The notes under the pieces are model-generated. The model saw only the letters and a program-made list of their open reading frames with translations, was not told the origin of the DNA and did no database searches. Positions 8,407 to 16,612 of a DNA stretch of 64,000 nt are shown here, one piece after another (position 1 is the first letter of the stretch; the number at the start of each line of letters is the position of its first letter). The stretch is taken from positions 310,001 to 374,000 of the forward strand of contig CDRNVI010000015.1 of NCBI GenBank assembly GCA_977017575.1, written 5' to 3'. The stretch comes from Paramoeba atlantica (Eukaryota > Discosea). Position numbers and translations under genes: made by a program.

Positions 8407-11283
8407 ATGAACGTCTCCCACTCAAACATGCTACGGTCCTTATTTGAGGGTTCTATGGAGATCGAACGAGAGAAGCGCGAAGCGTCGGAAAAGGCGTTAC
8501 GATCGCTAGCGGATCAAGTTTCGTCAAGGACAGGGCTACCTGAGGCTCTTCTTCAATTGATCTCCGAAAAGAATACTCCTGGAGAAACGTGCCAATGTGC
8601 TGCAGTATTCCTGAAAAACTTGATAAAAACTCATTGGGATGAGTCCAAAGCGGATTTTCCTCTCCAGCACGAAGACAAGGTATACATTCGAAAAAATATT
8701 CTTGAAACAATGCTTCAGTCTCCTCGACATGCGCGTAAGCTTCTTAGTCAAGCCATATACCTAATTTGTGAAACCGACTTCCCAGCAATGTGGTCTGAAT
8801 TAGTTCCATATTTGGCCGACAAGCTACAGGATACGGAAAATGTGGATGTCATACAAGCCACACTCGAAATACTGCATAGCATCCTTACTCGGTACAGAAA
8901 TCAACATTGTCTCAGTGAGTCAATAATTCCTGAACTCCTAGAGATAAATCGGCGAATCGCGATACCTTTGTTGAAAAACCTGGAGCAATCCCATCTAAAA
9001 TGCCGTGTGTCCATCTCCATAATATGTACCGATGTATTTTATGATCTGTGCTCCCTAGATTTCGGAAACGAAGTAGAATCCACATTATCCAGATGGATGG
9101 ATTGCTTTTTGAAGCTTTTAAATCTTGAAGGTACACATGAGCATGATCTTTACTGCACCTTACGAAAAAGTATCATTGCCACGCTCGCTCTTTTTTTGAC
9201 CAAATATGACGAAGAATTTAGTCCATACTTACAGCCCTTTGTTGAGATTGTGTGGAAAATGCTTCAAGGTAAAGTCAGCGAGACGGATGACGAAACTCTC
9301 ATTTCAGCCATGGATTTCTTAACTGCAGCTATGAAAGGTATGCATTGGCGTCTCTTTACGGAAATCAGCATGCGTCGCGCAATCTGTGAACATGTAGTAC
9401 TTAGCAATGTTATGCTACGTCCTGCCGATGTAGAATTATTTGAAAATGAGCCAAAAGAGTACGTGCAACGAGACATTGAAGGTAGTGATGCTCACACACG
9501 AAGGCGGTCGGCATGTGATCTTGCACGTGCCTTACTATCTGATCGCTTCCAACCAACAACAATAACTATTCTTCAAGAATTAATACAATTTAATTTACAA
9601 GAAGCAAGCCCTTCGAATGTACCTCGTTGGATAAAAGTTGACGCCGCTTTATATTTGATAGCTACCTTGAGCTCTGGTCAGAAAGCGTCCAGTCGTGCTT
9701 CCGTCACATTATGCGACGTCACTCAGATTTACGAAACATATGTGGTGGATGAGATCAAAAATATAGTTATTCAAGAAGGGGTGTCACATCCAGTGTTGAA
9801 AGCGGCGTGCCTTAAATATGTTTGTTGCTTTCGTCACCTTATTGGCAAGCAACGGCTTTTGAATATATTCCCATTTCTCTTAAAATGGGTATCTCATCCG
9901 CACGAAGTGCTTGTGACTTATTCTGCGCATTGTGTAGTGCAGGTGCTCAATCGGAAGGAATCCATATTACGTTTTTCAGACATAGCGCCATACTCGCTGT
10001 CCTGCACGGAAAATCTTATGCAGAGCATGGCAACGCATGAGATCCACAATGAGAAAGTTGCTAAGGCATTGTTATGCGTTATTTCGATTTCTGAGGGCGG
10101 ACTTGAGAAGGTTGTGGAACCCCTATGTTACGCCTTACAAAAACAAATAGTAATTTTCGTAAAAACCCCAAGCAATCCGCTTTACAATCACTACATATTC
10201 GAAATTCTATCGAGGCTTATGGATAGCTACAATAAAACTCATTTAAATACTCTGGATACCGTTTTGTGGGAAACATTGATGGGCATCTTAACCAACGACG
10301 AACACATTTTTATGCCGTACGTTTTTCAGATCATTGCTCAGTTCGTACACTTCACACCTTCGTTACCTGCCAAGTACGGACAACTATTAGGTCCGCTCTT
10401 GGATGCCAAACTATATACTCAGAAGCGACTTATTCCGTCTCTCGTAAGACTTCTCGAGGCCTATCTTGAGCGTCACGCTACAGCTTTGTACGAAGCTGGG
10501 CACGCGCCCTCTGTTTTGAACATATTTCGTATGTTGGCTCTTTCAAAATTGACAGATCACGAAGGCTTTAACCTTTTGGCTGCTTTTTCCCGTTATTCGT
10601 CAGCTGATTTAACCATTCAATACCTTCCTGAGATATTTCGCGTTATTTTCGAGCGCCTATCGAGCGCAAAAACTACGAAACTAATTCGTTGTGTCATTCT
10701 CTATTTAAGCCTACTTGTGGTTCATCTAGAAAAGGGCCCGCATATACTCTTTTCTACCATGGAAGGCATTCAGCAAGGAATTTTTTCCAATCTTGTGATG
10801 AACATTTGGCTACCAAATGCAGGAAAAATTATTGGTGGATCTGAGCGTAAGCTTGTTATTGCTGCTCTTGGGCTAATCGTTACCGATTGCGCAGAAATAC
10901 AAGCTCCGACGAACCAGTTCGTTGACCTTTGGCAGCACTGCGTGTATACCCTCTGTCGCGTGCATCATTGCGGACACGACCCCACTGAAACGCAGGGAGT
11001 AATTGATACTCCAGAAAGCGTATTGACATCTGCACCTGTTGATGTCGGTCAAAATCCTGAAGAACAAGACGAATTGGCTTTGGGTACCGGAACACTACTT
11101 TCTTTTCACAGTACGCCGCATGACATTTTGCCTCTTGTGACTGATCCGTGGTCAGACTTCATAAGAAACCTTAGCCGTTTTCTGACTCCTGACTGTCCAC
11201 ATAGGCAATGGTATCTAGACTCTCTTCGCCGTTTACCTCTTGAAGCATGTAAAATTTTTAAGAATATTTTTCCCGAATTATAG
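8407..11283 (+). CDS. CSE1: Exportin-2 (CAS/CSE1), importin-alpha re-exporter
   Basis: A 958-residue importin-beta superfamily protein, close to the usual 950-970 for CSE1. It returns importin-alpha to the cytoplasm with RanGTP. The N-terminal 150 residues contain the CSE1 pattern of HEAT repeats 1-3: AAVFLKNLIKTHW, and then ICETDFPAMWSELVPYLADK, like SDFPDRWP in yeast. The diagnostic CSE1 block EYVQRDIEGSDAHTRRR is at about residues 356-372. The rest is HEAT-like helices. The C-terminal 100 residues are more divergent, with an acidic insertion near 870-895. The gene starts 118 bp after the Tc1-like element, so the element may sit within its upstream region. Confidence 0.88.
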   Translation: MNVSHSNMLRSLFEGSMEIEREKREASEKALRSLADQVSSRTGLPEALLQLISEKNTPGETCQCAAVFLKNLIKTHWDESKADFPLQHEDKVYIRKNILETMLQSPRHARKLLSQAIYLICETDFPAMWSELVPYLADKLQDTENVDVIQATLEILHSILTRYRNQHCLSESIIPELLEINRRIAIPLLKNLEQSHLKCRVSISIICTDVFYDLCSLDFGNEVESTLSRWMDCFLKLLNLEGTHEHDLYCTLRKSIIATLALFLTKYDEEFSPYLQPFVEIVWKMLQGKVSETDDETLISAMDFLTAAMKGMHWRLFTEISMRRAICEHVVLSNVMLRPADVELFENEPKEYVQRDIEGSDAHTRRRSACDLARALLSDRFQPTTITILQELIQFNLQEASPSNVPRWIKVDAALYLIATLSSGQKASSRASVTLCDVTQIYETYVVDEIKNIVIQEGVSHPVLKAACLKYVCCFRHLIGKQRLLNIFPFLLKWVSHPHEVLVTYSAHCVVQVLNRKESILRFSDIAPYSLSCTENLMQSMATHEIHNEKVAKALLCVISISEGGLEKVVEPLCYALQKQIVIFVKTPSNPLYNHYIFEILSRLMDSYNKTHLNTLDTVLWETLMGILTNDEHIFMPYVFQIIAQFVHFTPSLPAKYGQLLGPLLDAKLYTQKRLIPSLVRLLEAYLERHATALYEAGHAPSVLNIFRMLALSKLTDHEGFNLLAAFSRYSSADLTIQYLPEIFRVIFERLSSAKTTKLIRCVILYLSLLVVHLEKGPHILFSTMEGIQQGIFSNLVMNIWLPNAGKIIGGSERKLVIAALGLIVTDCAEIQAPTNQFVDLWQHCVYTLCRVHHCGHDPTETQGVIDTPESVLTSAPVDVGQNPEEQDELALGTGTLLSFHSTPHDILPLVTDPWSDFIRNLSRFLTPDCPHRQWYLDSLRRLPLEACKIFKNIFPEL

Positions 11284-12497
11284 CATATACATGCTGTACA
11301 TCATGCGGATAACGTGCAGAATACGCACCGAACCTTTTACATTTTCTATGAGTTTTACATTTTCTATGAATTCGAATAAAACGTTTTTTGCCAAGCTCGT
11401 ACAAAAACAAGACATTCGGATTAGTAATGTCATGGGCTCAACTCACAAAGTAACTATTTTGCGTTGAAGATAACGAAAATTTCATATAGGCCACGAACCT
11501 TGGAGTGACTTTTCAAATGTTTTTTTGAAAATGTTTTTGGGTGGTGAATCTTCTATTGCGAATCTGTCGTTCATCTCTCTTATTCGTAGTGTTTCTCATA
11601 TACATGGATGTAGAAACGTTCATAAAAACTTGTGGCTATATGACGCATTCATTATTCAGTATCACAGGATAGCAATGTTACTAGTAATGCAGTATTCGTA
11701 TCACAATTGCTCTGGTTATTGCTCAGGTTATAGTACTACAGTTATAGAACCTATACCTCTTGTTTTAGAATTTTTAATTTCTGTAAATTCGAAAAAAATT
11801 AAATTTACTGCATTCTAAAAATGTAAGCATTTGATATCTTAACCTGCACTTTTCATCTGAAAACTATGTATCAATCCGTCTTAGAGTGTTTTCACGAGAA
11901 ACTTCGCGCCTTGGAAAATCGAATCCAACGAATTAACAATCAAAAAGATGAACTTGAAATGTCTCCGCGATCTCTGCAAATCAGAAGCGATACGTCTCCT
12001 CTCAGCGCTGCGGAAACTCACAATGCATAATAAAGCGTGTTCAATTCTATTCTATTAGCTTGGACAGATCGAGTATTATTGGATGTGGGAGGACGACGTA
12101 CCGCTCATGATGTGCAAATAACCAAATGGAGAATAACCAATGGAGCTACAAAACAACAAGGGAGTCAAAATCAATTAAAGTGCGTTTGCTTCTTTTTACT
12201 TTTAAAATGCGCCTCCTCGCCGTAGTTCTTTTCCACAAGACCTTAAACTTTTTACGCAAGACCTTAAAAATAGTCTATATGACTCTTGCAGGGTTTCAGT
12301 GCTCTCGAAGTTTTATGAGTTCCTCAAGTTAGTGAGTTATCTTACGAATAAGTTTTGCTTCATTAAGGCGTCACTCTTTTGAAAAAGGAATTTAAAAAAC
12401 GCTCTTTTAAAAAAACTTTAGTGCTCAAGTATTGTGTAACTAAACGTGGCATGCGCAAAGAGAAATACGTCTATGTATTACATCATTTTTCCCTTAC
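11284..12497. other. Long AT-rich spacer with one small candidate gene
   Basis: This 1.2-kb spacer contains several short frames of biased composition that I do not trust, and one better candidate at 11866-12030 listed separately. TTTTCTATGAGTTTTACATTTTCTATGAATTCG near 11340-11375 includes a short direct repeat. No RNA gene or transposon end was recognised. Confidence 0.5.
11866..12030 (+). CDS. Candidate 54-residue coiled-coil microprotein
   Basis: An ATG-to-TAA frame encodes 54 residues. The first 30 are a charged amphipathic helix (CFHEKLRALENRIQRINNQ) with Leu/Ile at heptad spacing. The tail is Ser/Thr-rich. Its codon use is richer in GC than the flanks, which argues for coding. It is not a protein I recognise. 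It could also be chance, since it is short. Confidence 0.35.
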   Translation: MYQSVLECFHEKLRALENRIQRINNQKDELEMSPRSLQIRSDTSPLSAAETHNA

Positions 12498-14897
12498 ATG
12501 AATGTTTCATCTGTCGATGAATGTAACGAAAAAATATCCTTTGAAGGCATATCGTTACGTGAAGCTATCGCCAGATACTCGTTGATATTTAGGCAGGCTT
12601 TAGAGGCTCAAGACTCTGACTCGCTATACGAATTATTTTATCAACACGACGAAAGTGTGAGAGCAGCTTTAACGCATTTTCCTCATTCATATCGACTCTG
12701 GAAACTATACCTTTCATTAAGAGTACAGCTTCAACGATTATCTACAGCAAGGGTCGGCGGATTTATCGAAAGGACCGCAGAAGACTTTGAGCAATGCCTT
12801 TCGAGCACAAAGTTACGAAGATTTCCGTGGCTCTGGGTTATGTACGTGAAGATGTACATGGATTCTCTTTGTTTCACGAGCGCTCGCCACGTGTTCGGCA
12901 GAGCATTAGAATCACTTCCATGGACTCAGCATGCTTTCCTTTGGCGACGCTACGTCGGCTTTCTTTTAGAGGAGTCATTAGACTCGGACTATATGGTTAT
13001 TTCAGCGCTTAAACGAGCAGTCGAATTCAGTCGCAAATATGTCACTCCTCTGTACGATAACTATATCGCACGCAAGGGATACGTCGATGCTTTTGTTCTT
13101 CTTGTTTCTTACCCGGATTACTTCGAATTTGGTCCTCTTGACTTTCTGTCAAAGTATCGCGCTACTCCTTTTCAGAGTATTGTGAAAGATTATTTTACCA
13201 CGGCAGTCGACGTTGTTCCTGGTAAGTGTTCTACTATCCTGGCACTTGGCAATACAATTACCGAGTATTTTTCCTATCACAAAGAATTTAATGAAGCCCG
13301 AAGGCTGTACGAAACGTTGTTCCAGAGAGCTGACTATGTTTTCTTTGCTGCGGTTTATGAAAATTGTACTCTTCTCTTAGTTAACGCCGCCCATTGGCAT
13401 AAATATTCAATTGACAGTGTCCGAAATTTAGAGTCCTTACTGCAGCAGCGAGAAGACTATGATATAGCTGCCGCACTACGTAAATATCCCACCCTAACTT
13501 CCTTATGGATTCGAAAAGCAGCAAAAATGGGGGAGGATGTGGGGGGGAGGGAATCAGTTTTCTTAGAAGCAGTGAAACAATGTGCACACAATAATGATGT
13601 TCACAAAATTTGGTACGAGTTTTCTCTTTGGTACGAAGCCACGAAGGACTATTCTTCTGCTGAACATGTTTTGATAACAGCTTTAAGGCAAAAATTTGTA
13701 AATGCGGAAAGCTATGCATACTTAACTTGCGCATACGCTGAACTGCTTATACGTTGTTGCAAGCATGCAAAGGCTATTAAACTTCTTCGCTGCGCGACGG
13801 CGACTAATGATGCATCCATCGCAACATCCTTTAGCAGTGATACTGCGCTCTCCAAAGTGACGTGGAAGTCGAATCGGGTATGGAATTTGTATCTCGATCT
13901 TGTCGAACAATACGGCGACCGTGAAGCTATAAAATCATCCTATGGTCGCATGTTTTCGTTAGGTATCGGCGGATCTAAACATTTCATCAATTATGCCAAC
14001 ATTCTGAAGGAAAATAAAGAAGACGTGAGTTCCATAGTACGTGTCATCGAAGACGCTAGACAAAAGTTTTCAAGTGATCCGTCCATATGGAAAATGTACC
14101 TTAGCGCAATTGCGGATACATGTGGTTTTGAAATCGAGTTTTCTAGGCACTATTTCCGTCACTTCGCAGCACGGTTTGTTCGAGGTCACGATTATTGGCA
14201 ACTTAGTTCAAATCAGTCGCCAGGGAAATCCATCTTATTTCTGTTTAATCTTTGCGCCTGTTTTTGCGCCATTAAGGAGGATGAGTACAAGAAGGGCAAT
14301 CGCTTAATTAGTTTTGAAATGCAACGTAACGAATTGTTTTGTTCAATACGCCTGTACATCGCTACGCGAACTTGTATTACTGGTATAGCAGAGTCTGGGA
14401 AAACTCTATTACCGGGTGAAGACCCAGTCAAACGTGATGCAATCATCTATACAACGCTTTCTAATGTGATGGGACGCGTGGTTGACTACATTAAAGAAGG
14501 GGACAAAATCTTTGGATGCAATTCAGGGCGCACTGCCTTTCACAGCATTATTCAATATGTAGAAGCAGCCGTTGAAAAAGAACACTCCTTTGTCATCGTT
14601 CCTTTTATTTTGAATATCACCATGTGGTTGATTGATTACGAACTGATAGGTATTCATATCAAAGAAGCGCGAAACGCGTTTAAAATTGGTGCCCAGTGGC
14701 TTATTGTCTTAAACTCAGTTTCTTGCATCCGTAATGACATTGAATGGAGTACACTTCAAATAACGTTTTGGAAGAAGTGGGCTGAATTTGAGGAAATGTA
14801 CGGTACGGATGCCAAGCAACGCGGTGTTCGTAAAATATGGAAGACAGTTACTCAAGCAAGCTTTAAAACTGCACCTCTTTTCAGGGAAGAAAAGTAA
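12498..14897 (+). CDS. SYF1: SYF1/XAB2-like HAT-repeat splicing factor
   Basis: A 799-residue protein built of half-a-TPR (HAT) repeats, each with W..Y at the start and an ARxxFxRAL-type helix. The order of blocks matches SYF1/XAB2, a scaffold of the Prp19-associated complex in the spliceosome: FPHSYRLWKLYL, FPWLWVMYVKMYMD, ARHVFGRALESLPWTQHAFL, RVWNLYLDLVEQYGDREA, HFINYANILKENKED and the C-terminal FWKKWAEFEEMYGTDA. Yeast SYF1 is 859 residues and human XAB2 855, so this is slightly short. The region around residues 580-680 diverges. Prp39 or CRNKL1 are less likely, because the pattern after the first two repeats fits SYF1 best. The nuclear location and role in splicing are inferred from the family. 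Confidence 0.78.
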   Translation: MNVSSVDECNEKISFEGISLREAIARYSLIFRQALEAQDSDSLYELFYQHDESVRAALTHFPHSYRLWKLYLSLRVQLQRLSTARVGGFIERTAEDFEQCLSSTKLRRFPWLWVMYVKMYMDSLCFTSARHVFGRALESLPWTQHAFLWRRYVGFLLEESLDSDYMVISALKRAVEFSRKYVTPLYDNYIARKGYVDAFVLLVSYPDYFEFGPLDFLSKYRATPFQSIVKDYFTTAVDVVPGKCSTILALGNTITEYFSYHKEFNEARRLYETLFQRADYVFFAAVYENCTLLLVNAAHWHKYSIDSVRNLESLLQQREDYDIAAALRKYPTLTSLWIRKAAKMGEDVGGRESVFLEAVKQCAHNNDVHKIWYEFSLWYEATKDYSSAEHVLITALRQKFVNAESYAYLTCAYAELLIRCCKHAKAIKLLRCATATNDASIATSFSSDTALSKVTWKSNRVWNLYLDLVEQYGDREAIKSSYGRMFSLGIGGSKHFINYANILKENKEDVSSIVRVIEDARQKFSSDPSIWKMYLSAIADTCGFEIEFSRHYFRHFAARFVRGHDYWQLSSNQSPGKSILFLFNLCACFCAIKEDEYKKGNRLISFEMQRNELFCSIRLYIATRTCITGIAESGKTLLPGEDPVKRDAIIYTTLSNVMGRVVDYIKEGDKIFGCNSGRTAFHSIIQYVEAAVEKEHSFVIVPFILNITMWLIDYELIGIHIKEARNAFKIGAQWLIVLNSVSCIRNDIEWSTLQITFWKKWAEFEEMYGTDAKQRGVRKIWKTVTQASFKTAPLFREEK

Positions 14898-15145
14898 GCC
14901 GAACTACTATTTGGGCTAATTACTTAGTATATTATATTCTAAATATTGCGGTGGTTGTATTACTACCTCTCTACGCTCGATTATCGAAACAACAGTGAAC
15001 TAAAACCGAAAAAATACTGCAAAATCGAAAGACAGTATCGAAATAATTGGGGGTTCAGGGGGTCATGGTCGACCAAAACGTTTTTAGAAAAAAGAAATAT
15101 CGTTCCTCCTATTGTAGTATGGGGCCTCTACTAGCATTCTGCAAC

Positions 15146-15257
15146 GTTGTTTTCACAACATACGTTTCAGTACCATTTCTTGCAGCTGGGACCACCCACA
15201 GTGGCCCTTTTTCGACCGAAATACGCGAAAAAATATTTTTTGGACCCAATAGGGTCC
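15146..15257 (+). ncRNA. Candidate structured RNA with Sm-like site between hairpins
   Basis: Reading 5' to 3' there is a hairpin GTTGT-TTTC-ACAAC (15146-15159), then GGG(A)CCAC...GTGGCCC (about 15188-15207), then TTTTCG-AC-CGAAA (about 15209-15221), then a U-rich ATTTTTTGG (15235-15243). The last overlaps a perfect stem GGACCC-AATA-GGGTCC (15242-15257). A single-stranded AU4-6G tract followed by a terminal stem-loop is the layout of Sm-class snRNAs and spliced-leader RNAs. I cannot match loop sequences to U1, U2, U4, U5 or a known spliced leader. Orientation is + because the Sm-like site reads correctly only there. Confidence 0.3.
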
Positions 15258-15501
15258 GTTTTCCTTTCACAAATAGTTTGGTCTGAGATGCATTTTGTAC
15301 GCATTACGTTCTGTAGGCTTTTATTCTTGCGAATCGGAGAACTATGAAGTGGGACAATCTGAAAATGTTAAGAAACGTACAGAAAAAAGAGTAGATTTTA
15401 TCTCAATAGTGCACAATGGGACGACACACTATAAATAGTTTTGAAAGAAATCGCAAAAACAAATCGGAACGGCTTCGCGGCACCCGTTTTCTCCGACTGA
15501 C

Positions 15502-15526
15502 AAATAAGTAGGGTCCCTACTTATTT
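15502..15526. repeat. 25-bp perfect palindrome
   Basis: AAATAAGTAGGG (15502-15513) is perfectly complementary to CCCTACTTATTT (15515-15526), with one central base. Related words AATAAGTAGAG and TTATGTAGGG follow within 90 bases, so it may be the remains of a small inverted-repeat element. Confidence 0.65.
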
Positions 15527-15842
15527 ACCCTCCCTAGGGGGGGTGAAGTTAATATCATTTCCCAGAACTGAGAATAAGTAGAGGGCGGTGACAATTATGT
15601 AGGGGGGATAGTATAAGGGGGATAGTATACTGTATTTCTCAAGAGAAGTCTTTACGCAGTTTAAGCTTGTTTAATGGCAAATAATTACTCACACCCTCGA
15701 ATAAAATACAACTCTGCTGCGACAATTGCAATTCAGTAGGTAGGGTTGGAGCCAAAAAGTATTCAACCCATCTCATTGAGTGAATTCCGGCGTTTACAAA
15801 ATGAATTATTTTTTGGGGAGTACGTAGGAGCCTTTTTTTGGT

Positions 15843-16316
15843 ATGAAAAATATCATTATAGACTATGCGGGTCTCACAGATTTGCTAATTGGTGTGTTAG
15901 GAAAGACTTTCTGTCTTGCTGCTCTTTTTCGTGCATATCAAAATATTGGAGGAGACCTAAAACTAGATTGCGTTCTACATGCGATTGTGATAGGATTTGG
16001 TCCGCTTAGTATAGCAGCTTATTTTCTGCCTGGCTTCGTAAAAGCAGAGCTGGTAGTAAGTGCCTCACTTCTCTTCATATGTGTCAGATGGTGGATTAAA
16101 ATGTATTGCACTCAAAACGTTGAACAGACCGAAAATTCTTGTGAGAAAATACCTTCAGATAACTATTGTTCGGAAGGAGCCCGGACCACGATACAATCCC
16201 TAAAATTACTTAGAAACAAATGCTTGAAAAATCCGCACCTGTTTTCACGATTACAAAACATTTCCCGTTTCCGGCGCTTCCTGTGTGATCCTAATGACTA
16301 CGGGATTTGGTTTTAA
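15843..16316 (+). CDS. Small membrane protein, unrecognised
   Basis: A 157-residue protein with two or three hydrophobic segments at about residues 10-30 (LIGVLGKTFCLAALF), 44-62 (VLHAIVIGFGPLSIAAYFL) and 66-80 (ELVVSASLLFICV). A soluble basic C-terminal half ends DPNDYGIWF. I do not recognise the family. The ATG at 15843 is preceded by a pyrimidine run (CCTTTTTTTGG). A frame overlapping it upstream starts only from TTG and was not accepted. Confidence 0.5.
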   Translation: MKNIIIDYAGLTDLLIGVLGKTFCLAALFRAYQNIGGDLKLDCVLHAIVIGFGPLSIAAYFLPGFVKAELVVSASLLFICVRWWIKMYCTQNVEQTENSCEKIPSDNYCSEGARTTIQSLKLLRNKCLKNPHLFSRLQNISRFRRFLCDPNDYGIWF

Positions 16317-16612
16317 GTCTTTTGTTGTATTTTAAATCCTGTTTTTTCAAATCTTACTCTAGAAGTAAATTTATTGCTTACTTACTCTAGAGGTATTAAA
16401 ACTTACTTTAAGAATTATAGAATCTAGTAAATCGTCGTCATTTTTACTCACAAAATTGTAAAACTTTATTTGTTAACTCATGATTCTTTGAGCAACCAAT
16501 TATTCTAAGTAGTAGTACGTCGAATCGCTACCTTTTAAATCACGTTCCTTTCTACGATTTTTGTCGTACAACGGCCATGTGCCACCTTTTTCATAACATG
16601 GTCTTTCGCTAG
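16317..16612 (+). promoter_or_regulatory. Spacer ending in an acceptor-like AG directly before an ATG
   Basis: The last bases read tggtctttcgctag and the AG (16611-16612) is immediately followed by the ATG at 16613. Nothing else is visible in this 296-bp AT-rich spacer. Confidence 0.4.

Larger units (their letters stand above)
14898..15842. other. Spacer with a structured RNA candidate and a palindrome
   Basis: A 945-bp spacer. The frames in it use non-ATG starts or are short and overlapping. It contains a series of hairpins around an Sm-like site (15146-15257) and a perfect palindrome (15502-15526), both listed separately. Short G runs (near 15050, 15535 and 15600) are scattered through it. 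Confidence 0.5.

Noticed and set aside
15141-15190. Similarity of cgtttcagtaccatttcttg to the end of euglenozoan spliced-leader exons
   Set aside because: The following bases are CAGC, not GT, and spliced-leader genes are normally in tandem arrays; resemblance is too weak to call.
15746-16009. An open frame overlapping the membrane protein at 15843
   Set aside because: It begins with TTG, not ATG, runs in another frame through the coding part, and I found no splice that would join the two usefully.
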